Shown here piece by piece: positions 49,301-59,044 of a stretch of DNA of 64,000 nucleotides. Origin of the DNA: Mixophyes australis (Eukaryota > Chordata > Amphibia > Anura > Limnodynastidae); NCBI GenBank assembly GCA_036250195.1, contig JAVHZZ010000002.1:364169124-364233123 (forward strand), in the 5' to 3' direction. The number at the start of each line of letters is the position of its first letter. The stretch's first letter is position 1. The notes under the pieces were generated by a model, which worked only from the letters and a program-made list of their open reading frames with translations, made no database searches and had not been told where the DNA came from. The translations under genes and the position numbers were made by a program.

Positions 49301-50749
49301 CCAATACCACCCCCACTGCTCTCTACACACATTACACAAATACCACCCCCACCCTTCCCCTCATACATTACACCGATACCACCCCCACTGCTCTCTCCCC
49401 ACATTACACCAATACCACCCCCACTGCTCTCTCCACACATTACACCAATATCAACCCACCCATCTCCCTACACATTACACCAATACCACCCCCACCCTTC
49501 CCCCCATACATTACACCAATACCACCACCACTGCTCTCTCCACACATTACACCAATACCACCCCCACTGCTCTCTCCACACATTACACCAATATCAACCC
49601 ACCCATCTCCCTACACATTACACCAATACCACCCCCACCCTTCCCCCCATACATTACACCAATACCACCACCGCTGCTCTCTCCACACATTACACCAATA
49701 CCACCCCCACCCTTCCCCCCATACATTACACCAATACCACCACCACTGCTCTCTCCACACATTACACCAATACCACCCCCACTGCTCTCTCCACACATTA
49801 CACCAATATCAACCCACCCATCTCCCTACACATTACACCAATACCACCCCCACCCTTCCCCTCATACATTACACCAATACCACCACCACTGCTCTCTCCA
49901 CACATTACACCAATACCACCCCCACTGCTCTCTCCACACATTACACCAATACCACCCCCACCCTTCCCCTCATACATTACACCGATACCACCACCACTGC
50001 TCTCTCCACACATTACACCAATACCACCACCACTGCTCTCTCCACACATTACACCAATACCACCACCACTGCTCTCTCCCCACATTACACCAATACCACT
50101 GGCACCTTTCCCCCCACACATTGCACCAAAACCACCCTCACCCTTCCCCTACACACATTACAAGCAGGGGCAGGATGGCAAATTTTAGCCCACAGCACTG
50201 GCCCATGAGTAGCGGCCCATCATAATCCTCATAAATAACGTCATCATAATTAACCCCCTTAATCTCACTTATATTAGTTAACCCCCTTAATTATTACCTT
50301 TATCAGCCTCATCAAAATTACCCCATAAAGATCATGAACCTCTTACCCCCATAATTAACTCCCAATCATCATGCCTTAACCCCTCAACATTAATTTCCCA
50401 GCAATTATAATAATTCCTCCCTCTATCCCCACTTACCTGTTGCTGATGCATCATCCCTGTAACAATCAGAGGGGAACTGATCACATGTCAGGCCTCTTTG
50501 TGTACGTCTGATCCACACAGCACACCTAGAAGTCCGGACCATCTGCCTGACAGAGTGGCCAGCAGAGGGGAGGTAGGGGCCGTGTGCTCCATGGTCCGTG
50601 CGCTATGTGCAGAGTGAATAACCCTGAGCTTTTTCTTACTCTGGGCAGCAGCAGACCACACAGCCCACAGAAATGATTGCACCAGCCCTCAGTGGTGCCC
50701 CCAAAAGTCGGACACCATAGGCAGCTGCCTAATGGTAGCATTGGGCCTG
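46317..50749. mobile_element. hAT-like element, 4433 bp, filled by a giant minisatellite
   Basis: The left end is CATGGCTGGTGCAAGG (CAG changed to CAT) and the right end reversed is CAGGCCCAATGCTACC. Flanks ATTGTACT (46309-46316) and ATTATACT (50750-50757) agree at seven of eight bases. Left interior (GCACTAGGAAAAGC) and right interior (ACCATAGGCAGCTGCC) look like the CCTAGGCA words next to other ends here. The donor-like motif AGGTAAGT lies on the minus strand at 50438-50431. A second hAT-like end, CAGGGGCAGGATGGC, occurs at 50166, so the right portion may be composite. Confidence 0.7.
46549..50158. repeat. Giant 35/36-bp minisatellite, about 100 copies
   Basis: The unit is ATTACACCAATACCACC plus a variable half. 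Three main forms alternate: a CTGCTCTCTCCACAC form (36 bp), a CCCTTCCCCCCATAC form (36 bp) and an ATATCAACCCACCCATC form (35 bp). Blocks are re-duplicated at 752 and 1504 bp. The 1270-codon plus-strand frame (46413-50225) spans the array. It is not a gene: the unit lacks stops in all three plus frames and the 35-bp form rotates the frame, so the product cycles through three unrelated 12-residue repeats. Minus-strand frames rich in GGGIGVM are the same artefact. Confidence 0.95.
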
Positions 50750-50757
50750 ATTATACT

Positions 50758-52250
50758 GCCCACTAATTATGACTCACAGTAATATTGTCTGAAGAAACTT
50801 GACCAGTGGTCAGAATTAACAACATTTTCCATTGAAATGCTATTCCACCCGTTTCCTAGTATATTGTCTGTGTGTTTAGTGCTGTGGGTGGAATTGTATG
50901 CACAAAGTGCAGTCTGTTTTTTTCCCCACAAAATGTCAATACACTGACATTTACAAATATGATTTAATAAAAGATACTGCTTAAATTTAACCTCCTTAGG
51001 GTAAGATACACAGTTTGCTATGTAAAAAACATTACTGTACACTGATAGGTGTAACATTACTTTGATTTGAATCAGAGAAATATTCTGCAACAAGAATAAA
51101 CTAGATTCCATAAGTTACTAAACTGTAATTGCATATTTTTATCATAATTTTTTCAGTATAATCCTCCTGACATATATTGTCTTGAACACTTAGTAGATAA
51201 TTTACGATTAGCAAAATTCCAGAGGCGCAGCGCTCAATCCTCTGATGTCAGGTAGTGTCACGCACATCAATTTGCACCTTGTTCTCTGCCAAAGTGCATG
51301 GTTTTCCTGTGGAAGGTGGTGGAGTTTACAGAAATGCCAAAAGTTTGCACCAGCCAATGAGAGGAGTTGTTACGAATCAAGAATTTTCCATGCTATGTGT
51401 GGCAAGCTTTGTGAACCTATGCAAAATAACATTTGGTTTTGCAGAACAAAATTATTAAAATAAAGACAACAGGGGGGAGAATGTGCCTTGTTAGAGGCAT
51501 TCATTGGTTTTTGAAGGGTGCACAAATAACACTTCACTTTTGCAGAAACTCAGAGCTGGCAGATATTGAATGTCATCACTCTATACGACATTTTGATGTT
51601 GGGCGGGGCGTGGAAAATCGAAGCATTTTGGCCCAGCATCCCCCACAATGAAATGATGAGACAGCATTATTTTGCTTTGGGGCAGGGCCAAAATGGTGCA
51701 ATTTGCTGCACCCCACTCCCCTCTGTTCTCACACCCCACCTCCCCTCCGAGATCTCCCAGAGCCGAAGAGTGAAAAGTTGGCAAGTATATAATAAGGTAA
51801 GCTGAAATATATCAAAGCAGATGGACATTAAGGTAAAGGAAACATATATATTTTTTAGGGGGTGGGAGTGGTTAATTGCATTGAATAGACTTGTGCTGTT
51901 CTTTCTATGCAATTCATTTTGTGAGATTAATCTTAGAAAAGAAAAAGTGCCTTGAGACACCACCCTTAGTGCTACAGATAACAATACCTATTTAAAATGA
52001 CAAAAATAAGCTTAAATACCCTTCAAGGCACACACTTCATGATAATTATTTTTTTTCTGGATACTAGAGATGAGCTATATTTTCAAAACTACAGAATTTT
52101 TGCCTCATTCCACATTTGTCTGGAATTTTGCACTTTTCTCCAGAAGAGATTTTCCTCACAAAATTCCTACCCTTTATGTTATTCCCAGAATTCAAACCAC
52201 GCTACAGTGCAGAATAATTTGACACGTTCCTATTTTATTTATCATCATCT
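50758..52250. other. Unassigned sequence
   Basis: No gene recognised. The stretch 51578-51790 has the GGGGCAGGGCCAAAATG and AAAAGTTGGCAAGTATAT words also seen near 40690 and 40785 (CAGCAAAGGTAGGGCC, AAAAGTTGGTAAGTATG), so it belongs to a dispersed repeat. Confidence 0.4.
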
Positions 52251-52620
52251 CAACATTTATTTATATAGCGCAAGCAAATTCCGTAGCACTTTACAATTGG
52301 GAACAAACATTGATAAGACAATACTGGGTAATACATACAGACAGAGAGGTAAGAGAACCTTGCTTGCAAGCTTACAATCTATAGGACAATGGTAGTTAGA
52401 AACGCAAAAGCATGTGCTACATCATATAGCACAATGGACCAGCTAGAATGCAAAGGTAAAAAGTATTGAGTGGGCTGTGTGATCAGTCACACAGCAATGT
52501 TGATCAGAGGGTTGTTGTCTAGTGTTAGCTATGTAGAGGGAGGTAATAGAGTAACCTAGGGAGATTAAGATGGTGGTTGAGGAATATCATAAGCTTGCCT
52601 GAAAAGGTGGGTTTTCAGAG
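52251..52620 (-). repeat. Interspersed repeat with SINE/LINE-type 3' tail
   Basis: Begins CATTTATTTATATAGCGC, the same tail as the V-SINE-like copies, but the body (GCTTACAATCTATAGGACAA and onward) is unrelated to them. It reads as the 3' part of a minus-strand element using the same tail. Confidence 0.5.
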
Positions 52621-52658
52621 ATTTATAGATTACAAATAACAGAATATGGGAAATACAC

Positions 52659-52978
52659 ACAGCACGGTGGCACAGTGGTTAGCACGTATGCCTCACAGCA
52701 TGGGGTCATGAGTTCTGTTCCCAAACAGGGTCTGTGTTAAGTTTGTATGTTATCCCAGTGTTTGTGTGGATTTGCTCCAGGTTCCTCCTACACCCCAAAA
52801 ACATACTAGTACATTAATTGGCTGCTGTCAAAATCAATCCTAGTTTGTGTGTGTGTGTGTGTGTTAGGGAATTTTGACTGTAAGCTCCAGTGGGGGCAGG
52901 GACTGATGTGAGTGACAAATATTCTCTGTACAGCGCTGCGGAATTGGTGGTGCTCTATAAATAAATGATGATGATGAC
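52659..52978 (+). mobile_element. V-SINE-like element, copy 5, near full length
   Basis: tRNA-like head (GCACGGTGGCACAGTGGTTA), centre (TTTGCTCCAGGTTCCTCC), GT tract, GGCAGGGACTGATGTGAGTG, and tail ATAAATAAATGATGATGATG. Confidence 0.85.
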
Positions 52979-53330
52979 ATGCAGAATTTACAGATACAGT
53001 GCACAATGACCATTCTGAGAAGCAAACCGAAAATAAAAGAAAATCATGAGGATTGAATCATTGGGACTACCCACCTCTGCAAAACAGCCTATTTCACCAC
53101 TAAATTTGATGTACACTAAAATTTGTTGCAATGTTGCTCATCTCTACTGGATACTCAGTTTTTGTTTATTCTTTACCCACTTGTAAATGGTAATACATCC
53201 TCGTTTAACTGTAACAAAAAGTTATCATTTACATTAAAATAGAAATAGTGATTAAAACTATTGTCAAAAGGGTCCTCTAGATCTTTTGTAGTTATATAAA
53301 ATACATGAATATGTTCTTACTCTGCTGCAG
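52979..53330. other. Unassigned, immediately upstream of exon candidate
   Basis: AT-rich with no element recognised. It ends in a pyrimidine-rich acceptor-like stretch. Confidence 0.35.
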
Positions 53331-53408
53331 GAGATGGCACGGTACTTAATTGAAGCTTACACTGCCTTTGATGTACAAGTTAGAAGAGATTGGGAATCAG
53401 GCATACGG
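53331..53408 (+). CDS. Candidate internal coding exon, unrecognised protein
   Basis: A 78-bp segment is bounded by an acceptor (TTCTTACTCTGCTGCAG, with pyrimidines then CAG) and a donor (CGG|GTAATG). It is open in only one frame, starting at the first base: 26 codons reading EMARYLIEAYTAFDVQVR, then RDWESGIR. The other two frames stop. Length is a multiple of three, so both ends are phase 0. The peptide has the balanced composition of a normal globular protein and no repeat character. I do not recognise the family. If real, it would place the surrounding DNA in an intron of a plus-strand gene. It could still be chance. Confidence 0.4.
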
Positions 53409-54551
53409 GTAATGTAATACATCATACAGTTCTCAGGACAGAGAAGAAAGGTTGGTATAATATGTATAGGGCTTTAATGTGTATTCATCTAACATTCTTA
53501 CCTGAACTCCTGCTACATCTAGGTCAGGTGCTCTCAATATTGGGACGGCACCTCAAAATTATTAATATTATCATGCCATTTAGAGTGTGTTGCAGTGACC
53601 TCTTTTTGCAAACTTGTTTGCATACTACTAACTTATAAATGAAATGTAAGTCACTAATTCTATAATTGTTTGATTTTTAAAAATAATAATTAATAATATA
53701 ATAAATAAAAGATGTTCTACTTTTGGACAAATCCCCCCTAAGCCTTCTCCATGGAACTCTTCCTTACCTGAAACTGCTCAGAATTCTGATTGCGCAACAG
53801 CTCACATTGTTGAAGGATTCAAGCTGTCCAGTTCTTTTGAATATACAGTAGCTCCATAGAGCTCTACTATAGAAGACTAAATGGATTGTAATATCTCAAA
53901 AAAAACAGAAAGAGCACCATGCAGCAAGTGGTCAAAAGTATAAACTGGAGAGTGTGCAGCAGTCTAAATAAATCAAATTGGCACCCAATATGCAACAAGA
54001 TTTATTTAAAACATATCACAACTGCATATTTCTCAACAAAGAAAATCTTATTGCACTAAATCTGCAGTCTATACAAAGTGAATATTGCCTATAGAAAATC
54101 ATATGTACAAAGCGCACACTAAAGTTAGAGGTACAATATAATGCATCTGTCTGAATGTAAAAGTCTCCTGTAGTTCTTGTTACTTAAAGCAGTTTAATTC
54201 CACAGCTAAAAACTAACAAGTAAGTGTATAAAATGTTCAGAGGTAATGGTGGTATCCAAGATCTCTTAGGTACACAGAATATCTATATATTTAATTGGAA
54301 AGTAGAAACATCAATGTAATAGCAGATCAAGGGGGTGGGGGGAGTGGTCAGCTCATCTTACACTCTACCGCTGTGCCCGTACTGAAGATATTTATCTGGC
54401 TATATTGACTCTCTAAGGACGCCCTGATGGTAAGAGTAAAGTTGAACTGCTACGTGTCTCACTCACCTCTCACACTGTGTCCATATCAGAAATATTTGTT
54501 TAGCTGCAGCGACTGAAGAAATTCTTTATAGGAACGTCTCATCTCCTAATG
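53409..54551. other. Unassigned AT-rich sequence
   Basis: No gene or classified repeat recognised. Confidence 0.4.
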
Positions 54552-54733
54552 ATCATCATCATCATTTATTTTATACAGCGTCACTGATTCCGCAGCGCTG
54601 TGCAGAGAACTCATTCACATCAGTCTCTGCCCCATTGGAGCTTACAGTCTAAATTCCCTAACATACACATACACACACAGAGAGACTAGGGTAAATTGTT
54701 GATAGCAGCCAATTAACCTACTAGTATGTTTTT
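54552..54733 (-). mobile_element. V-SINE-like element, copy 6, 5'-truncated
   Basis: Tail at left (CATCATCATCATTTATTTTA), then CAGCGTCACTGATTCCGCAG, a CA tract, and CAGCCAATTAACCTACTAGT. It stops where the Penelope-like coding sequence ends (about 54733). Confidence 0.8.
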
Positions 54734-55379
54734 GAAAAGCTTTGTCAAAGGTATCTTTGACATTATAGTCCCTCTCCAAAAACCTCTTTTTTAGGGATGT
54801 AGCTAGATCCCTAAAAACTTCTATATCTGTACAGTTTCGCCTGATTCGCCTAAATTGGCCCTTTGGAGTATTGTTCAGCAAGCTTCTGTGGTGCTTGCTT
54901 GAGGCTGGTATAAACGTGTTTCAATCCACCTTTTTTATATATGTTTTGGTTTTAAGAGAGTCCCCATCTACATATATCTCTAAATCAAGGAATTCAACCT
55001 TTTCTTGACTCATGTGGGCTGTGAAACGTAAATTGAGTTTGTTTGTATTGATGTAATCGATTAAAGCAGCAAGTTCGCACCAAGGCGCCTTCCAGATGCA
55101 TATGACATGATCTAAATATCTACGCCAAAGGATAATACCCTTGATGAATGGATTGTTGTTCCACATCTGGGACTCCTCCCATTGCGCCATAAAAAGATTT
55201 GTATAACTCGGCGCGAACTTGCTGCCCATCGCTGTCCCACGTATCTGTAAATAATATTCGCCACCAAACCAAAAATAGTTGTGTTTTAACATGAATTTGA
55301 TTGCTTCAATGATGAAATCTATTTGTTTATTCTGTAAATCGGACAAGGAGGTAAGTATCTTTCTAACATGAGTACATCC

Positions 55380-57096
55380 CAGGGGCAGACTGGCAGACTT
55401 TAGCTTGGTGAGAAAACACATAGCACTGGTCCATAAGCAGCAGCCCATTCGTAAAGGGTGGTCTTTGGTACAATATATATTTATCAATATAAAAAGAGGC
55501 TATTTTAGTGTTGCTTAACCTAGCGATACTTTATTATTATAAATGATAAATCTTAAATAATGAAATCAAATAATGTAACAAAAAACAAACCTCACTTTAC
55601 AGTGCATTTTATTTTACATGTTACTTCTCCCTACAGCACTTTTGTTTTTGTTTTTTTACATACCTCGCTGATTATAATGGGGTATAAATCATATTATAGC
55701 AATAGATTACATAATGTTCTATTACAGTACTGAACACAGGGGCTGATTTATCAAAATACAAAAAGCCCATTTGCTTTAAAAACCTGATATTTTTGCCAGC
55801 AAAAGGGCTTGTTTTTTGCTTTGGACTATATATTAATAGGGTTATTATTTGTTTTAGGTTTTACGTAAAACAGATAATATGAGGGGTGGTACTGGGAGGA
55901 GAAGCAGAGCACTTGGAGTCAATCTGACACCCTGGCCCAGAGCTGGATTAAGGGTCTGGGGGCCTGGGGTACTTTAGACAGGGGCGACCCCGTTGATGTA
56001 ACATCCTAAGTGAGAGAGTCACCCAAATTTGGGACTGCTCCAACAGAATCAGGACAGTTGGCAGCCTGGCCTGCTCTCTCCTACCTGTTCTTGTCACTTT
56101 CACTACCTGTGGCTGCTGGTATTTATAGATAAATAGCATTTACGTTTAATAAATATAACCATTTCCCACAACCATACCAGGCTTTAAATAATTCATACTT
56201 ATAATAACATACATTTAATAACTAGACCTAATTTTCCCCAAACAGCCCACATTCAATTAAATGCTCTTAAACCACCCCATCTTAACTTCATAGTCCTCAC
56301 TATTAAATTAAATTGCACCACCACCCATAAATAAAATAGCACCCATAATTAGCCCCCAACCTGCACTCCACCATTAAATTAATAGCCTACCTCCCGCATT
56401 ATATTAAGACCCCCCTTCCTTCACACATTATATTAATATACTGCCCCTCCCCACACACATACATTATATTATTATACTGGCCCCCTCATACACATACACA
56501 ATAGATCCTGGACACACACACACACACACACAACAGATACTGGCCACACACACAATACAGATACTGGCCACACACACAATAGATACTGGTCTCACACACA
56601 CACACACACACACAATGGATACTAGCCACACACACAATAGATACTGGCCACACACACAATAGATACTGGTCTCACACACACACACACACACACAATAGAT
56701 ACTGGCCACACAAACACACACACAAAAGATACTGGCCACACACACAATAGATACTGACCCCTCTCACACACACACTAGATACCGGCCACACACACAATAT
56801 ACTGACATACACACACAATACACTGACATACCACCTCGCAGCCCTCACCGGCACTTACCTTTTTCTGGACGCACCACACTCTGGACGATCCTCTTCACAC
56901 ATGGGGCGGCACCTGTCACGTGTGACACTATGGCCACTTGTATTGTAAGGGAGGGAGGGGGGGTCAGATCCTAGGGATCCGCGGCCAATAGGAGAAGGAG
57001 GCTGGTCCCAGAGGAGAAGCCAGCCACCAAGTAATACTAAAATACTAGGGACCGGCCCAAAATAAAAAATTTTTGGTTCGGCCCAGTCCGCCCCTG
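55380..57096. mobile_element. hAT-like non-autonomous element, 1717 bp, nested in Penelope-like gene
   Basis: The left end is CAGGGGCAGACTGG and the right end reversed is CAGGGGCGGACTGG. Flanks GTACATCC (55372-55379) and GTACACCC (57097-57104) match at seven of eight. Inside lie a second terminus-like word (CAGAGCTGGATTAAGG at 55929), the shared CTCCTACCTGTTCTTGTCAC module near 56086, CA-rich minisatellites, and the reversed donor-like ACTTACCT at 56853-56860. Confidence 0.9.
56461..56830. repeat. CA-rich minisatellite inside hAT-like element
   Basis: Units of CACACACACAATAGATACTGG with variable CA length, more than 12 copies. Produces false CVCV-rich frames on the minus strand. Confidence 0.9.
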
Positions 57097-57303
57097 GTAC
57101 ACCCTGCTTCATTTTCTATAACAGTGTACAATGAAGTAACATGACATATTAAGAGTGTAAAATCTTTGTTCCAAATAAACTCATTCAGAGTTTGCAATAT
57201 GTCTGTGGTGTCTCTATAACTTCTTTGTTTGACCACAAATGGTTGTAGGTACTAGTCTATGTACTCTGACAAATTTGACGTGAGGGAATTAATGCTTGAG
57301 ATG

Positions 57304-57597
57304 CAGTGGCGGATCCAGTAGGGGGGGAGGGGGGGGATCACCCCCCCTACCAGGGGCTTGCTGCCGACAGCTGCACACTGTGCAGGTCCGTTCAGCAGTG
57401 ACAGTGTGCTTGCCCGGCTGCTCTGATTGTGTTTTAAACACAATCAGGGCAGCGGGACAGCAAACTGCCACTGCTGAACGGACCTGCACATACTGTGGAG
57501 ACGCCGGCAGCATTAGACATCAGAAAGGGGGCGGGGCCTAAATCCCGCCCCCCCCTAAAATAGCCCCGGGTAGGACAAATGTCTAGATCCGCCCCTG
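57304..57597. mobile_element. hAT-like MITE, 294 bp, nested in Penelope-like gene
   Basis: The left end is CAGTGGCGGATCCAG and the right end reversed is CAGGGGCGGATCTAG. Flanks TTGAGATG (57296-57303) and TTTAGATG (57598-57605) match at seven of eight. The centre is a long near-palindrome. Confidence 0.9.
57379..57490. repeat. 112-bp near-palindrome with perfect 22-bp outer arms
   Basis: The outer arms 57379-57400 and 57469-57490 (TGTGCAGGTCCG... / ...CGGACCTGCACA) are exact. The inner part pairs imperfectly up to a TGTGTTTTAAACACA centre near 57436. Confidence 0.95.
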
Positions 57598-58025
57598 TTT
57601 AGATGATAGGCCTTCCTGGGGGTTTTTTCAAATTTTGGTGTATTTTTGGTAGGCAGCAGATGACAGGCACCATTGGGTATTTCCTAAACAAAAACTTAAA
57701 TTCTTGCTTGTTAATAATCTCTTCTTGTAATCCACCTAGGAGGAATTTCTCGATATCCTTGTTGAAAGATGTAGTGGGATCATTTTTTAGATGTTTATAA
57801 GTAGTAGTGTCTTCCAATTGGCTAATCAATTCCTTTTTCTAATCTAATCCATTTAGAATTTTGACTCCTCCCCCTTTGTCTGCTGGTTTTATAATGATGG
57901 ACATATCTTTTTTAAATTCAAAGAGATCTGTGTTCTCTGACTTGGTAAGGTTCTGGGTAGTCCTTTTGTTTCCTAATTGGAGTTTTTCTAGGTCTTCCGC
58001 CATACATTTCTGGAAGGTTACCAGA

Positions 58026-59044
58026 AACAGATACCTTGAGAAAAACTGTAAAACTATAATTTATTTAGTCTAGTTTTTACTAGGTAACTAAATTCAAATA
58101 AAATGTATCTGTTTCAGTACGTTATTTAAAGAAACCCATATGTTTGATTAAAAAATATATAAAATTAGTTGAAGTAGAATGGAAATTTAAAAAATAGTCC
58201 ATTACAAAACTGAAACCAAAACCAGTAAAATGTGTTTGTTTAAACCACCTAATTTAAAATATGTCAAATATATTAAAAAAAGAAGCATACCTGGTGCTAC
58301 TGGATGTACGAACGTTTGCGTAGCATATCCTGCCTGATTTCACACTGCGCATGCCCAGAAACCAAACGTATGTATGTGAACGCAATTGCACGAAATCCAT
58401 ATACGTACCCATCTGACACGTATGACCCCTTACGACTTCAGAGGGAGAACAGGGGAGGTAGGAAGGGGGTGGACTAATGTGGGCCATGTACAGTGTTAAC
58501 GCAGATGCAAGCTTGTTCTCAGCCGTATCTTTTACACCTGCTCCTGGGCAAATGCTGGATGATAGTGATGACCAACGCAGCATAGTCTTTGATTAAAAAA
58601 ATATGCGTCTCAGTAGCTATCACAGAACCACTGTATGCATTTAAGATTTATTTTCAAAATGCATTGTATGCACTGCACACATTTAAAATAAAATAATTTT
58701 AAATAATTTTTTAAATTAAAAAATAATAATATTTAAATATATAATTTATAATAAAAAAATATATATACGGATTATTTTTGAAAACTTTTTTATAATATAT
58801 TGTTAGGAGTTGTTATGTTAGTTTATGATCCAATAACAATTGTGTGCATTCACACGTCTGTGTACATTTTTTTCTGATTTGTGTATAGTACGGAAAGTAC
58901 TATATTTACACCCATATTCAAATCATAGCATACCTTAAGAAACGCTTTGATTTGAATATGGGCGGTACAAAGTAAAAGTTGCATGCTCTTTTTAAACACG
59001 TAAATTACATCCAATTTGCTTTCGGACTTGAGTTAGGCTCATAA
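58026..59044. other. Unassigned AT-rich sequence
   Basis: No gene seen. A/T tracts dominate 58680-58800. Confidence 0.4.

Larger units (their letters stand above)
54734..58025 (-). mobile_element. Penelope-like retroelement relic with two nested insertions
   Basis: Coding pieces in order on the minus strand: 58025-57606, 57290-57105, 55371-54734. The gaps between them are exactly the two hAT-like insertions 57304-57597 and 55380-57096. The 3' end, including any GIY-YIG endonuclease region, is missing at the SINE junction. Confidence 0.75.
54734..58025 (-). pseudogene. Penelope-like reverse transcriptase, interrupted and inactive
   Basis: The enzyme would copy the element's RNA. The N-terminal part shows SIIIKPADKGGGVKILN (about 57900), LPKIHQ and PPGRPII (about 57625). 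The middle shows FTLLICHVTSLYTVI (about 57140). The C-terminal part shows RGTAMGSKFAPSYTNLFM (about 55240-55190), WRRYLDHVICIW (about 55135-55095), VEFLDLEIYVDGD, and PKGQFRRIRRNCTD (54870). This motif set is that of Penelope-like elements as I know them from amphibian genomes. The catalytic YxDD-type pair reads YLDH: the second Asp is His (codon 55109-55107). Stops occur near 57845 and 54932. Class assignment is good but not certain. Confidence 0.75.

Noticed and set aside
46519..50121. Minus-strand glycine-rich frames (GGGIGVM repeats)
   Set aside because: They are the other strand of the same minisatellite.
46413..50225. 1270-residue open reading frame as a real protein gene
   Set aside because: It coincides with the tandem array, rotates through three frames because of 35-bp units, and has no splice, promoter or domain evidence.
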